Positions 35,515-45,917 of a DNA stretch of 64,000 bases are shown here, piece by piece. The notes below the pieces were generated by a model. It was not told the DNA's origin, did not search any database, and was given only the letters and a program-made list of their open reading frames with translations. The stretch comes from Nitrosomonas sp. (lineage in GTDB: Bacteria > Pseudomonadota > Gammaproteobacteria > Burkholderiales > Nitrosomonadaceae), in assembly GCA_031316255.1 (NCBI GenBank), contig JALDQW010000001.1, positions 1 through 64,000 on the forward strand, given 5' to 3'. Positions within the stretch are counted from its first letter, which is position 1. Every line of letters starts with the position of its first letter. Position numbers and translations under genes: made by a program.

Positions 35515-36782
35515 AATTCATATTTAGTGATAGCTTGGATATGGTCGATCCAGCCTTCAATTTTATTGAGGATCGATACGCACCTAATCGTTACCCCTAT
35601 TGGGACGATGTCTATCCTCATGAACTTTTTGGAACCCCACCTTATGACGGCATGCTTGTCTCCAAAGCAATCGTGGGAGACTACCGAGTCAAAGGAAAAT
35701 ACAATGAATCTCAAGCAATGCGTTTTTACCGTGTAGGAGCACGTGAGTATTTGCGCCTTAATAAACCTAAATATGACACGATGCCTATCTTTGGTGACTG
35801 TGGGGCATTTTCATATGCGCAAGCCGAAATTCCTCCATATTCACCAGAAGAAATAGTTGAGTTCTACAATTCCTGTAACTTTACACACGGTTGCTCAGTT
35901 GATCACATCATCTTTGATTATTCTGAAAATTATATTGGCCTTGAAGGCGGATCTGAGGATGCTAAACTAAGGTTTGATATTACATTAGAAAATGCAAACA
36001 CATTTTTAAAAGCCCATCGTGCTCAACAAAGCCAATTCGTCCCACTTGGGGTTATTCAGGGGTGGTCTCCAGGTAGTATTGCTGAAGCATCGCGTCAACT
36101 CTGTGCGATGGGATATGATTATCTGGCCGTAGGAGGACTGGTTCCCCTGAATACATCACAAATCCATAAGATTGTTCAGTCAATTCGAGATTCAGTACCC
36201 CAAAGCACTCGCCTCCACCTTCTCGGTTTTGCGAAGGCAGACGTAATTGCAGAATTTATTCCCTACAACATCACGAGTTTTGATACAACATCCCCTCTAA
36301 TACGTGCCTTCAAGGATGAAAAGAAGAATTACTATATTTTAAATGGATTAGGGGAATTAGATTATTCTACCGCTATTCGCGTTCCTCAGGCCACAGAAAA
36401 CACTCGTCTCCAGAGAGCTGTGAAGGAGGGCAAAATTAATCAAGAGGAGTTACAGATTCTTGAAGCAAAATCTTTGACAATGTTACGAGCTTTTGATCGT
36501 GGACATGTTTCAATTAATGAAACTCTAGAAGCCGTGATTTCTTACAATATATTTCTCGAATCATCTTTTCACGATAACACTACAGAGCGTGAAAAACTGG
36601 CAAAGAAATTGGAGCCACTTTACCGCAATACACTCGAAGCCCAAGGGTGGAAAGACTGTAAATGCCCAATCTGCAAACAAATAGGGATCGAAGTGATTAT
36701 TTTTAGAGGTAGTAATCGCAATCGTCGTAGAGGCATGCACAATCTTTTTGTATATCACAAACGCATTCAGCAACTGCAATAA
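35511..36782 (+). CDS. dpdA: DpdA: DNA-guanine transglycosylase (TGT-like)
   Basis: A 423-residue member of the tRNA-guanine transglycosylase superfamily that acts on DNA. Asp96 in FGDCGAFSY corresponds to the DSGGFQ motif, and Asp258 in ITSFDTTSP to the nucleophile that forms the covalent intermediate. GVIQGW (about 180-185) and YDYLAVGGLVPL (about 202-213) match the substrate-binding strands of TGT. A zinc site is complete: Cys383, Cys385, Cys388 and His410. It replaces guanine in DNA with preQ0. Start overlaps dpdB (ATGA). All key residues are present, so the modification arm looks functional. Confidence 0.92.
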   Translation: MKFIFSDSLDMVDPAFNFIEDRYAPNRYPYWDDVYPHELFGTPPYDGMLVSKAIVGDYRVKGKYNESQAMRFYRVGAREYLRLNKPKYDTMPIFGDCGAFSYAQAEIPPYSPEEIVEFYNSCNFTHGCSVDHIIFDYSENYIGLEGGSEDAKLRFDITLENANTFLKAHRAQQSQFVPLGVIQGWSPGSIAEASRQLCAMGYDYLAVGGLVPLNTSQIHKIVQSIRDSVPQSTRLHLLGFAKADVIAEFIPYNITSFDTTSPLIRAFKDEKKNYYILNGLGELDYSTAIRVPQATENTRLQRAVKEGKINQEELQILEAKSLTMLRAFDRGHVSINETLEAVISYNIFLESSFHDNTTEREKLAKKLEPLYRNTLEAQGWKDCKCPICKQIGIEVIIFRGSNRNRRRGMHNLFVYHKRIQQLQ

Positions 36783-36798
36783 ATAAAAAGGATTATCG

Positions 36799-37857
36799 AT
36801 GTCTAAACTCACTTTCTCGGCTATTCGCGCTCCTCAAAGTACTGAGCACATAGTAATGTGTTTCACGGCAACTGCGTTGGAAATCAACACTTTCGCTACA
36901 ATTGAGAGAATCGCCCGAGATAGCGAAGGACACTTAAGCGGATTCCAGCGCCCCCAAATTGCATCTCACATTCAGGAGATTAAGGATTATCTGACGCGGG
37001 ATGACGCAGTATTGCCCAACCCAATTGTCGTGGCTTTCACAGATAATGTAGAAGTCCAAGAAATGAACGATCATATTGTACAAATTACTATTAATGTCGA
37101 AAACGGCCCTCCAGGGTTGGTCGTAGATGGACAGCAACGCTTGTCAGCTTTTAAGCTGATCCCTGACAAAAACTTTAAGATCTTTGTCTCCGCATTATTA
37201 TGCAAAAACGATGCAGAATTACGTCGTCAGTTTGTGCTGATAAACAATACACGGCCTTTACCAAAATCATTAATTTATGAACTTTTACCCACTGTAGAAG
37301 GACTTCCACACCGTTTTTCATCACGTTCTTTCGCTGCAGACCTTACTTCTCGCCTCAATTATGATTCGTCATCATCTCTAAAAGGAATGATTCGCCAACA
37401 TACCAACCCCAGTGGGATTATTAGTGATACCGCTATCCAGAAAGTCGTCATGAACTCACTTCACGATGGAATTTTACGAGAATTTATACGTAGTCCTGAA
37501 GGTGCTGAAAAGAGCTTCCGAATCATATCGGAATTCTATAGAGCAGTCAGTCTTGTTTTTAAAGATGCTTGGGATGGACATAAACCAAAAACCTCGAGAC
37601 TTGTTCATGGTGCCGGTATTGTTGCAATGGGCTACGTAATGGAACTACTTGCTCTCAACCTTGGTTCGCGAACATGGGAAGACTTCCAGAAAGGATTGGC
37701 ACCAATCGTTGAAAAAACAGCCTGGACTAGTGGTATATGGAATTTTGGACAAGGTGATCAGAGAGCTTGGAATTCAATCCAGAATACACCTAGCGATGCT
37801 TCTGCCCTCGCGCATTACTTAATGCGAATAATGCGTGATTCACTAAGAACACGATGA
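36799..37857 (+). CDS. Second DGQHR-domain protein (DpdB paralogue)
   Basis: A 352-residue protein with LVVDGQQRLSAF (about residue 107-118), QFVLINNTRPLPKSLIYELL (about 143-162) and a C-terminal SRLVHGAGIVAMGYVMELL that mirrors SRLMHSAGIKVMGALMDQI in DpdB. The two are clear paralogues, diverged but colinear over their length. It lies 16 bp after dpdA and is the last plus-strand gene of the island. Two DGQHR proteins could form a hetero-oligomer or one could be regulatory. The stop is 10 bp from the stop of convergent dpdD. Confidence 0.8.
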   Translation: MSKLTFSAIRAPQSTEHIVMCFTATALEINTFATIERIARDSEGHLSGFQRPQIASHIQEIKDYLTRDDAVLPNPIVVAFTDNVEVQEMNDHIVQITINVENGPPGLVVDGQQRLSAFKLIPDKNFKIFVSALLCKNDAELRRQFVLINNTRPLPKSLIYELLPTVEGLPHRFSSRSFAADLTSRLNYDSSSSLKGMIRQHTNPSGIISDTAIQKVVMNSLHDGILREFIRSPEGAEKSFRIISEFYRAVSLVFKDAWDGHKPKTSRLVHGAGIVAMGYVMELLALNLGSRTWEDFQKGLAPIVEKTAWTSGIWNFGQGDQRAWNSIQNTPSDASALAHYLMRIMRDSLRTR

Positions 37858-37867
37858 TCTTTCCACA

Positions 37868-40147
37868 TCAACAAAACATAAGACTATCTAGTACACCCTT
37901 AACAATACTCGCGGTGCCTTTCCCTGTCGGCATAATTATGTCGCGTTCTTTACGGGAATCCTTAACGCAATAATAAGCTTGATGTTTACTGCTTTTCCAG
38001 GCAAATACGAACAAATCTGCATTCTTCGCAAGTGAAACCAGACGATCAGTTGCAACACCGTCATTGTTTGTCTCAACTCGAACTCCCGGAAAGTATTTTT
38101 GCAAGATAAGCTTAGCACGTTGACCTGCGCCTTCCGTAAGAGTGTAAATACCAATTAACCCCGTAAACTCAGTCGACATAGCATGCTTATGGCTATCAAT
38201 TTCATTGTCACTAGGCGGCGGTAACGATTCGAGAATATTGACGCAACCGTAGTCCTTTGCAAGAAACTCAAGGACATCTCGCTGTGTTGCAGTTACTCGA
38301 TGGGGAAATGAACTAACTATAGAAAGTACTTTCGAAAAAAACTGCAAGCGCAATTTGCCGCCATCTTGAGCCGGATACAATACTAAAAGTTCGGATGCAT
38401 TAAGTGCCCAATCAAGATGAATCGGGGAGTTATTCGCTGAAATGATTTCGCATAAATCCTCAATGCTCTCTTGATACACTGGAAGCTCTGGCCCTGTAGC
38501 AAATAGTGCAAGGACGAGTGACGAAACAATCTCGAGTTCATCTGGAGAAAGTGCGCCACTCCATCCGAGACTTTTAATGAGGTTTACATAGATCGGTGTA
38601 AACGCCCGACAAGCTTGGTTTTGTCTCTCAATGAAAAACTCAACAAGATATGAGAATGTCTGGCGATAAATTTCCTCTTGTTCTCCACTTGCATTACCGA
38701 TTAGTTGCGCTAATTTGTTACATCGATCATTGTCGTTGCAATAGTCATCAATACTCCATTTGGTAACATTCTCTTCGAGAACGGCAATTGCCGAAGTTAA
38801 TGTCATGCCATTCGCTACTTCTTGAGCCCAACCAATCCAACCCGAATCTATCTCTGATGAATTAGATGATTGAGCAATAGCCAGTCGAAGACTTTCAAAG
38901 CGTGAATGGTCCTTCGGAGTGAATCTAGCTAAAACATCTTCAGGTATAGCATCCAATGCATCGAGAACTTTTTGATTAACATCGATAGAATCTAACTCTG
39001 TAGCACAACGAAGCAATGCACTGTAAGCCCAGTACTGTGGAAGTAATTCAAAACAAAGTTGAGATGCAGTGACATAATCCTCATCTGCAATCGCCTGACG
39101 TGCACGTTCTAGAGGGGTTACCTCAATTTCTGTCGGTTTATCGTTCGCCTTTTCTTGTAATAAGCCAACCCAATGATCTATTAGATTACGACCCTCCGCA
39201 CTTTCCGGATAAGCAGCAAGAACCGAATTACACTTTTTAACATTCGGTTCATCCTTTACCAACTCAAACAACAAAAAAGCCCTAAGGACAGTTGTATGGC
39301 GTATTCCCTTTCGATCTTTAAACAGCGAACCAAATGAACGGGAAATATTTTGTTTAAACCCAGCAATAATCTCGTCGACGTTAAGATTTGTTTCAATCGG
39401 TCTGATATACGTCTCATAAAGTGAATCAACCACATCAACTAACGTTTGTCTCGGAAGATCCAGATCAACAATGGAAGAAATCAATGATTGGCTTCTAGCT
39501 AATTCCTCCTTGCGACCTAATCCAGCAAGGAAACGCACTTCAAGATATTTCTTTTGCTCAGCATCTACACGACCTGAGTCAATCAACTCATCTAGAAATT
39601 CTTGAGCATGTTTAGCGTTCCCTGCTAACAATGCCAAATCAAAGTCGCGCCTTATTTTTCCAAAAGACCTTTGCGTCCTGTTCGGTATAGTTGGACGCCG
39701 AGAAAGAAGATCACGATACAGAGACAAAGACTGATCAATTTTTTGATAATTATTAGGTTCCACACTACTAAACCGTATAACGCGATTACCAAAACGTTCT
39801 TTTAATGCCAACTCTGGTTCACTGGTATCTGATAATTCCCAAGATTCACCACTGAAATCACTATAACTCGGCCCAATAAAACTATTAATTTCATCTATTA
39901 ATTGACAAAACATTTGATCGTCGATGGCCATTCCATACCAGGCTATGGGGCCATTAGGGCCATATAATGGCAGTACTAATGGTCGATCAATTACTGGTGA
40001 GTTTATAAGTTTTATCCAAGGCATAACCCTGTCTAAATCTGCTATTGCAGTTTGACCAGATTCAATACTTTGCCATGACAGTTGGTTTTTTCCAGAAAAA
40101 AACCTTGTTAACCACTTCAACTCTTGGGGAGGGATAGTGATGCTCAT
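37868..40147 (-). CDS. dpdD: DpdD, restriction-module protein
   Basis: A 759-residue soluble protein without a recognisable enzyme motif. The N-terminal third includes LYGPNGPIAWYGMAIDDQMF; the middle is helical with TPR-like stretches (ARQAIADEDYVTASQLCFEL; LPQYWAYSALLRCATELDS). The C-terminal part (YFPGVRVETNNDGVATDRLV; FVFAWKSSKHQAYYCVKDSR) resembles a small alpha/beta sensing domain. Length, gene order next to a PLD nuclease, and these phrases fit DpdD of Dpd systems, needed for restriction rather than modification. The stop codon abuts the convergent plus-strand operon. It overlaps dpdK by 4 bp. Confidence 0.8.
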   Translation of the reverse strand: MSITIPPQELKWLTRFFSGKNQLSWQSIESGQTAIADLDRVMPWIKLINSPVIDRPLVLPLYGPNGPIAWYGMAIDDQMFCQLIDEINSFIGPSYSDFSGESWELSDTSEPELALKERFGNRVIRFSSVEPNNYQKIDQSLSLYRDLLSRRPTIPNRTQRSFGKIRRDFDLALLAGNAKHAQEFLDELIDSGRVDAEQKKYLEVRFLAGLGRKEELARSQSLISSIVDLDLPRQTLVDVVDSLYETYIRPIETNLNVDEIIAGFKQNISRSFGSLFKDRKGIRHTTVLRAFLLFELVKDEPNVKKCNSVLAAYPESAEGRNLIDHWVGLLQEKANDKPTEIEVTPLERARQAIADEDYVTASQLCFELLPQYWAYSALLRCATELDSIDVNQKVLDALDAIPEDVLARFTPKDHSRFESLRLAIAQSSNSSEIDSGWIGWAQEVANGMTLTSAIAVLEENVTKWSIDDYCNDNDRCNKLAQLIGNASGEQEEIYRQTFSYLVEFFIERQNQACRAFTPIYVNLIKSLGWSGALSPDELEIVSSLVLALFATGPELPVYQESIEDLCEIISANNSPIHLDWALNASELLVLYPAQDGGKLRLQFFSKVLSIVSSFPHRVTATQRDVLEFLAKDYGCVNILESLPPPSDNEIDSHKHAMSTEFTGLIGIYTLTEGAGQRAKLILQKYFPGVRVETNNDGVATDRLVSLAKNADLFVFAWKSSKHQAYYCVKDSRKERDIIMPTGKGTASIVKGVLDSLMFC

Positions 40148-40677
40148 AAGTCTTCAAGATAGATATTAAATTCTAACCGCGACTTTGCAATGTCTTCTGG
40201 ATCAATAGAAAATTGAATCCATTCATCATTCATCTCAAGGCCGTTATAAGTAAGATTCATAGACCCAGTCAACAGGCTATTAGAAAGCAATATTCCTTTC
40301 GTATGTAATTGTTCTTGTAATTTAATTGTCAATTCACTTTCAAGGGCGAATTGTTCTGTCATATCTTTTAATTTATTAATAAAAGGTGTATTTGTTTCTG
40401 TGTCACGAGTAACCATTACCACTTGGCTTCCCCTCGCCATTAGTGCGAGCAATACATCTATCAAGCGAATTTCTCTTCTACTCCATTCGGGGTTCAACGT
40501 ATCAAAATTGCCAGAACGATTATCAATTAGAACGACATTACTAATCCAAGGTGATACGATCCAAATTTTTTCTCCTGCACGTAGCATTTCACCCACAAAC
40601 ATCATTTGAAGCAATTCACGAAGTGCTGCTACTCCTGTATGCTGGCTCTTAAAAATACGACGATAAAGGACTTTCAT
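40144..40677 (-). CDS. dpdK: DpdK: phospholipase-D-like nuclease candidate
   Basis: A 177-residue protein with a single PLD half-site: LHTKGILLSNSLLTGSMNLT (about residues 125-144), the HxK...SxN motif, after WIVSPWISNVVLID (about 38-51). PLD-fold enzymes of this size act as dimers, giving two HKD motifs. In Dpd loci DpdK is the prime candidate for the DNA-cutting subunit of the restriction module. The third acidic residue of HKD is represented by NDE (about 150). It overlaps both dpdD and dpdJ by 4 bp. Confidence 0.85.
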   Translation of the reverse strand: MKVLYRRIFKSQHTGVAALRELLQMMFVGEMLRAGEKIWIVSPWISNVVLIDNRSGNFDTLNPEWSRREIRLIDVLLALMARGSQVVMVTRDTETNTPFINKLKDMTEQFALESELTIKLQEQLHTKGILLSNSLLTGSMNLTYNGLEMNDEWIQFSIDPEDIAKSRLEFNIYLEDL

Positions 40678-43600
40678 TGCACTGCCTCAAGAAGTTCTAT
40701 ATCAACCTCCAGTAGGTCGTTTGTCTTCCTCATTCCTTGTAATTTTGCAAATGCTTTCAAATAACCAGAATCAATCGGATTTGTAATGAATGTATGAAGA
40801 GCTGAACCTAATTTGACGCGATTTACGTCAAGGCATGTCAAAGTGACTAATCGGCCTTGAACCAAAAACTCGATAGCCTTTTCCAACCAGTTATTGTCAT
40901 TATCTACTGACACCAATTCACGATCATCTTTAATAGTATCTATAACTAATAGGCGTTCTATTGGTGGCAATTCGACAAACTGATTCCAAATTTGTAATGC
41001 GGATTGTCTAATCGCTCTGCCTCGGGGCCATAACAATCCACAAATGGCACTCATTCGCCAAGCCGATCTGTCCTGACCAGGTAAAATACCAATTTCATTA
41101 ACAACGTGGTCAATATCTGCTGTTTGACTTAGCCAATAACAAAGCACTCTTGAATCAATTTCCAGACCTAATCGCGCCTCTTCCTCTTGCCATCGTTGAA
41201 TAGCAGACGATAGATAATCATCAGATGCTGAACTCGCTCCGGGTCTTAAAATACGGTTTCCCATTGAAACTAAGAAACCGTGAAATGGTGAGAATCCATC
41301 ATTTACTAGAGTTAGCCTTAATTTATGTACTGCTTTGGTTAATTGTTCATGGTTTGATATTTCCCTAACTTTCCTAACCATACTCCGCGTTTCGGAAACT
41401 GAATCATCGTTTGCCAGAAGATGAATCAACTTGGTCAATTGGTAGTCAATTAATTCGAATTCTCCCATCTCAAGCGAAACACGAACCATTGAAAAGAAGT
41501 GACGAGGGTCTTCTGCATATCGACGCATGAACTCTTCAACATGCCCGCACCCTCCAGGACTTTTCTCTGTAATCCATATTTCTTTAAAATTATTGAGAGG
41601 AGCAAAATGTCCATGAACTTCAGGCCCTCTGTCTAGATCGATTGATAGATCATCTAAATTGATAGTTGGACAAAGATCTCCTATAGTTTTCATCAGAGCA
41701 GAACCTAGAGTGCAATGATAGACATCTCGCAACCATGGTTCCCATTCTTCAGAAATAGGTTCCCAAAGATATCTCGCTAATTTTTCCAATTCCTTAAGAA
41801 TGTCAGCGCGAGTAAGCAATTCATCAATATCCTGTCGTAAGCGATCTTGGCCCCAGGTTTCGGAACCCTCCTCGGTATCGATTACCTGAGACTGAAAAAG
41901 AATTGCTAAAACTTGAGATAGGTTAATATTGGCAGTTCCCGAAAGCACTGATTGAATTGCAACGGAAAGATCACTATTCGTCTCTATCGCCTCGTATGTA
42001 ATTGCTGATAAAAAAACCTGTGCTAACCACTCACGCATGAATGGGCTACCTATATTGGCTAAGACTTTGCCACGCCATGTGGCATCAAAGTATCGAGTAG
42101 TTCTTAATGCACGCCACTTAGCAGAAGAACCTTCGGCAATGGAATAAAGACGATCTGGTAAGACTACCTGAAATACCACACCATCCGCATAGAACGCAGC
42201 ACCAAGTGCAACTGACTCCTCCTCAAATGTAAAATCAAGATTTAATCTAATCTTTTCCCCAGGCCCAATCCCTACCTCAGTCGATGAACCCGTTGCGAAA
42301 CGCCGTACTTCAATAGGTGCATGGCGGGAATGAGTAAAAAATCCCAATTGAGGAATGAGCGTATTCCACACACTACCACTAGGTGGCTTCAACCAAATTG
42401 CCTGACCGAACGGAACAAATTGAGAAACCCAATTAAGGTGAGCTTGAGAACTGTCTGCAATGTTTTCGGTAGGAGTGGAGGGTCTCAGAACCGTAGGCCT
42501 GAAAACAGGAACTTCGATTTTGGCACTACCCTTCCAGTAAGCATATTTTCCGAGTGGGATATATTGGCCAAAATCAGCGATTGCTAGGGTTGAATACGCT
42601 AGTCCGGAAAGAGCTTCTTGTGACGGAGAAATCCAATATCGCTCAGTACGATACCGAACCCCAAACCTTCTACTGACGCGTCCCGGCGCAAATTCGCGCA
42701 AAGCCGCAAAAACTGGCATTGCACCCTGATCTTCTTGATTACTTCGTGGAAGCTCGATTTTAACCTCTGCCAAATTAAGATCAGCGAATAAAGTCGCAGG
42801 AATAAAATCAGGCAATGGGTTATTGCGGATCTGGAAATCTTGCCCTAATTGACCTTTAAAACTCCACTCTGACGACAATCTGCGAAGTGCGGTTGGTATG
42901 ACCATTGTCATAATTGGACGAGGGTATTCCCATAAAAGGGCAGAAATCTCATCACTTTGCATTTTCAAAGCAAAACGCAGATGAGTTTCAAGTTTTTTGG
43001 TACTGTTTTCTGACTCAAGGATGGACCTCAGTTCCTTTATTAACCGACTAACCCTATTATCTTTTGTGGGTTCCGACAAGTCTCTCCAAACGCTTCCCGA
43101 TGAAGCATCCTGAAGTTTTTGCCCTAAATAGTCGATTGTAGAATAGACTGCTTGCATCCTTGTGATATATCGGTTAGAAAGTGGCAGCGTCCTCGCCGGC
43201 AATTCAGGATCGAAAAGTATATCGTAGCCCTGATAAGCGATTCTGTCGCGACCGTAATCTGACAATACAATTGCAGTCCACGGTCGCATTCCACGAGTAC
43301 GACCAGCTCGGCCTTTACGCTGAAGGAATCCCGCCATTCCTCTAGGTGCCTTGTGTTGAACTACTGCTCCGACACTGGGATCATCAAACCCCACTTCTAA
43401 CGCAGCAGTAGCCACTACGATATCTGCTCTTTGATCAACACCTCTATCTTGCGAACTGACGCGCTCGATAAATAATCGATTGCCGAGTTCATGCCCCAAT
43501 CCCTCACACATTCGCCAATCCTGGCCATCTCGATATCGCGACAATGATATTCCAAGTCGCCGAAGTACTGCCAGTCCACCATTAGGAGCATTCCGCATAT

Positions 43601-45200
43601 CAGGGTGTTGGTTACTGGCTCTACCTTCAGCACTGAGTAAATCAAAGTAAAGTCGGTTCGTCACATCAAGATCGTCAGTAAACACAAATGATCGTTGACC
43701 AAATAAACCTCCACTCACTGAGTCTTTTACACTTGCAGTCCTTGGGTCAAGACAACGCTGCAATAACATCGAAGTTTGAATGGTAGTAGATAGCAGAGCA
43801 GTACGCGAGACAGGATCACCTCTCAAGGCTATCATGTATTCAGCACCTTCTGATTCGATTTCATTGGTACGCGGCGAAATTTCTTCAACATTAGTCTCCC
43901 AAACGCCTGTCAGAGATGCGAAGAATGCCGGAGCCTCTCGCAATGTAGCTGAAAGCCCGACAAACCGTAAAGGTTGTTCAACCAAATGAGCCCAACGCCT
44001 CATCAAATAAGCAACTTGAGCCCCGTGCCTACCTTCATAAGTATGTACTTCGTCTAAAAGTACTAATTCAGGTGGTCTTTGTGCCTTTGCACCTATTCCA
44101 AATAGGTGATTCAGTGAGTTATCAGACAGACGCTGGTTCAGCATTTCGGTTGTCGTAAACAAAATGTCTGGTGGACATTGCTTAAGCGACTTTCGTGTCA
44201 ACGGAAACACGTCTCCCTTAATATCCCACCCGCAGTCTTTACACTTCAGTCGCTCTTTGCCAAGGCTATAATCAGCTTCTTGCCAATGCATTTCACCATT
44301 ACACATCACGCATTGCAGAGAAGGACAAATAAAGTTATTGCCAGTCTTTTTCCAGTTGCACCATCGAATGTCAACTGGGGTATCGCTGTATAGTGCACCA
44401 ACTCGAACAGCAACATCTTTTAAAGATTTGGTTATACCAATCGATCGGCCAATAACCTCGCGTAGTTGATCTTTAAGGAGTTCTGAACGTGGATAAAGTG
44501 CAACCGTTTTTACCCAGGTTAATGCGTCCCCGCTGAGATGATGTCGAACAATCGAAGCAAGCGCGGGCAAATAGAACGCCAAAGTTTTTCCGCTACCGGT
44601 TCCAGAGCAAACAATTGTTGCTAATGCTGCCTTATTTTCTATACCTCGCAGAATCCTTTCCGCCGCCCTGACCTGAAATCCAGAAAGCAAAATATCTTTT
44701 TTACCTGTCTCAAGTATCGCTTTAATGCCAGTCAAGATCGACACATTATCAGCAACTAACTTTATTCGTTCCAAAATTTCATTTCGAGTAACATCCCGCT
44801 TAGGATATTGCCTACGACGTCGCTGAAAACGAAAGTCCGCAACCAACGTAGGAGCTTCCTGCCAACCATTTGGACTACGACCGTGTTTTGGAAACAATTG
44901 ACGCAATCTTTGGAGAAGGCGAACAGTTTCCGCCATACGTGATCGATATCCAATCTCACTAGCAGGATTTTCAACCTCTACCAATAGCTTACATTTAAGA
45001 AGTGCAGTTATAACTTCGTCCGTGTCAAGAAACTCGTCAAACCCTGATTCAAGCGCCGAATCAATTAGCGGGGAAATAAGATCTGATAATTCATCACGCT
45101 GAAATAAACCATCAACAATACCCCATACTAATAGTTTGGATTCTTTTTGTTCGATGCAATCTAAAACGTTGGACAGGAAAGTTTGGCGTAATTCAGGCAT
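40674..45200 (-). CDS. dpdJ: DpdJ: large DEAD/DEAH-box helicase
   Basis: A 1508-residue superfamily 2 helicase. Walker A is CSGTGSGKTLAFYLPAL (about residue 200), motif II LLDEVHTYEGRHG (about 382), motif III FVGLSATL, and motif VI QRKGRAGRTRG (about 620). Between motifs I and II lies a four-Cys zinc site (CPSLQCVMC... CKDCGW, about 293-320), as in Lhr/DpdJ-type proteins. The long C-terminal half has no known fold. It translocates on DNA in the restriction module. The frame is intact over 4.5 kb, showing selection, and its stop overlaps dpdK. Confidence 0.88.
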   Translation of the reverse strand: MPELRQTFLSNVLDCIEQKESKLLVWGIVDGLFQRDELSDLISPLIDSALESGFDEFLDTDEVITALLKCKLLVEVENPASEIGYRSRMAETVRLLQRLRQLFPKHGRSPNGWQEAPTLVADFRFQRRRRQYPKRDVTRNEILERIKLVADNVSILTGIKAILETGKKDILLSGFQVRAAERILRGIENKAALATIVCSGTGSGKTLAFYLPALASIVRHHLSGDALTWVKTVALYPRSELLKDQLREVIGRSIGITKSLKDVAVRVGALYSDTPVDIRWCNWKKTGNNFICPSLQCVMCNGEMHWQEADYSLGKERLKCKDCGWDIKGDVFPLTRKSLKQCPPDILFTTTEMLNQRLSDNSLNHLFGIGAKAQRPPELVLLDEVHTYEGRHGAQVAYLMRRWAHLVEQPLRFVGLSATLREAPAFFASLTGVWETNVEEISPRTNEIESEGAEYMIALRGDPVSRTALLSTTIQTSMLLQRCLDPRTASVKDSVSGGLFGQRSFVFTDDLDVTNRLYFDLLSAEGRASNQHPDMRNAPNGGLAVLRRLGISLSRYRDGQDWRMCEGLGHELGNRLFIERVSSQDRGVDQRADIVVATAALEVGFDDPSVGAVVQHKAPRGMAGFLQRKGRAGRTRGMRPWTAIVLSDYGRDRIAYQGYDILFDPELPARTLPLSNRYITRMQAVYSTIDYLGQKLQDASSGSVWRDLSEPTKDNRVSRLIKELRSILESENSTKKLETHLRFALKMQSDEISALLWEYPRPIMTMVIPTALRRLSSEWSFKGQLGQDFQIRNNPLPDFIPATLFADLNLAEVKIELPRSNQEDQGAMPVFAALREFAPGRVSRRFGVRYRTERYWISPSQEALSGLAYSTLAIADFGQYIPLGKYAYWKGSAKIEVPVFRPTVLRPSTPTENIADSSQAHLNWVSQFVPFGQAIWLKPPSGSVWNTLIPQLGFFTHSRHAPIEVRRFATGSSTEVGIGPGEKIRLNLDFTFEEESVALGAAFYADGVVFQVVLPDRLYSIAEGSSAKWRALRTTRYFDATWRGKVLANIGSPFMREWLAQVFLSAITYEAIETNSDLSVAIQSVLSGTANINLSQVLAILFQSQVIDTEEGSETWGQDRLRQDIDELLTRADILKELEKLARYLWEPISEEWEPWLRDVYHCTLGSALMKTIGDLCPTINLDDLSIDLDRGPEVHGHFAPLNNFKEIWITEKSPGGCGHVEEFMRRYAEDPRHFFSMVRVSLEMGEFELIDYQLTKLIHLLANDDSVSETRSMVRKVREISNHEQLTKAVHKLRLTLVNDGFSPFHGFLVSMGNRILRPGASSASDDYLSSAIQRWQEEEARLGLEIDSRVLCYWLSQTADIDHVVNEIGILPGQDRSAWRMSAICGLLWPRGRAIRQSALQIWNQFVELPPIERLLVIDTIKDDRELVSVDNDNNWLEKAIEFLVQGRLVTLTCLDVNRVKLGSALHTFITNPIDSGYLKAFAKLQGMRKTNDLLEVDIELLEAVQ

Positions 45201-45206
45201 GGTTAA

Positions 45207-45917
45207 TTAAATTTGTTTAGCGCGGACTACATAATTCACTAGTGAGTTGTTACTACGCAACCAATCAATAACGTCGGGGGTAAGCATTTCGAGACTAGCA
45301 CCGCCAGTCCCAATTGCTTGAAAGAATTTACTGACAGTACTTGGCACATCTTCCTGAAACTCTATTTGAGCTAATTGTTCAGATAGTTCCCTAAGATCTT
45401 TAAATTCTTCTGAATTACTCGGAATGTTTGAACGATATTCAATGAATTCTTTATACAGCGTTTTATACCTTTCTAAGGCCTTATTGTTTTCTGGAGTTGG
45501 TGCCAATTGTACACCACGCTGATTTGGTGGTAATCCGCCGAAAAAATTACTTGCGAAGAAAGCTCTCCAATCATTGACCTGTGCTTCACCAATTTTTGTT
45601 GTAACTACTTCCAACTTCTTTTTTAGGCTAGTCCACCGTATGCCCTTTAACGTATTTGATTTGGGTGCTTCTTGAAAACTCTTCAAGACATTTCTAACCG
45701 TTTCAACCGCAGAGTTAACATCAGACACTGTAGATAGTTTAACTCCTTGGCTGGATAGTAGTTGGGCATTCGATGCGAGTTGCTTTATTGGATTGGCCAG
45801 TTGATCAATTTCCTTTCGAAGTCCATCCAAAGTCATTGCTTCATCCACTCCTTCCCTTGCTTCTCGAACCTTCTTTAATCGATTCACTATCGCTCGAGCC
45901 TTAACTAGCATCACCAT
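45207..45917 (-). CDS. dpdI: DpdI, coiled-coil protein of the restriction module
   Basis: A 236-residue protein, mostly helical, with a likely coiled coil at about residues 28-75 (LRKEIDQLANPIKQLASNAQ) and another at about 150-190. No catalytic motif is visible. The C-terminus contains SLEMLTPDVIDWLRSNNSLV. Size and place between dpdJ and dpdH match DpdI. Its start touches the dpdH stop and an internal ATG two codons in (MLVKARAIV) is an equally good start. It probably works as an adaptor to DpdH or DpdJ. Confidence 0.75.
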   Translation of the reverse strand: MVMLVKARAIVNRLKKVREAREGVDEAMTLDGLRKEIDQLANPIKQLASNAQLLSSQGVKLSTVSDVNSAVETVRNVLKSFQEAPKSNTLKGIRWTSLKKKLEVVTTKIGEAQVNDWRAFFASNFFGGLPPNQRGVQLAPTPENNKALERYKTLYKEFIEYRSNIPSNSEEFKDLRELSEQLAQIEFQEDVPSTVSKFFQAIGTGGASLEMLTPDVIDWLRSNNSLVNYVVRAKQI

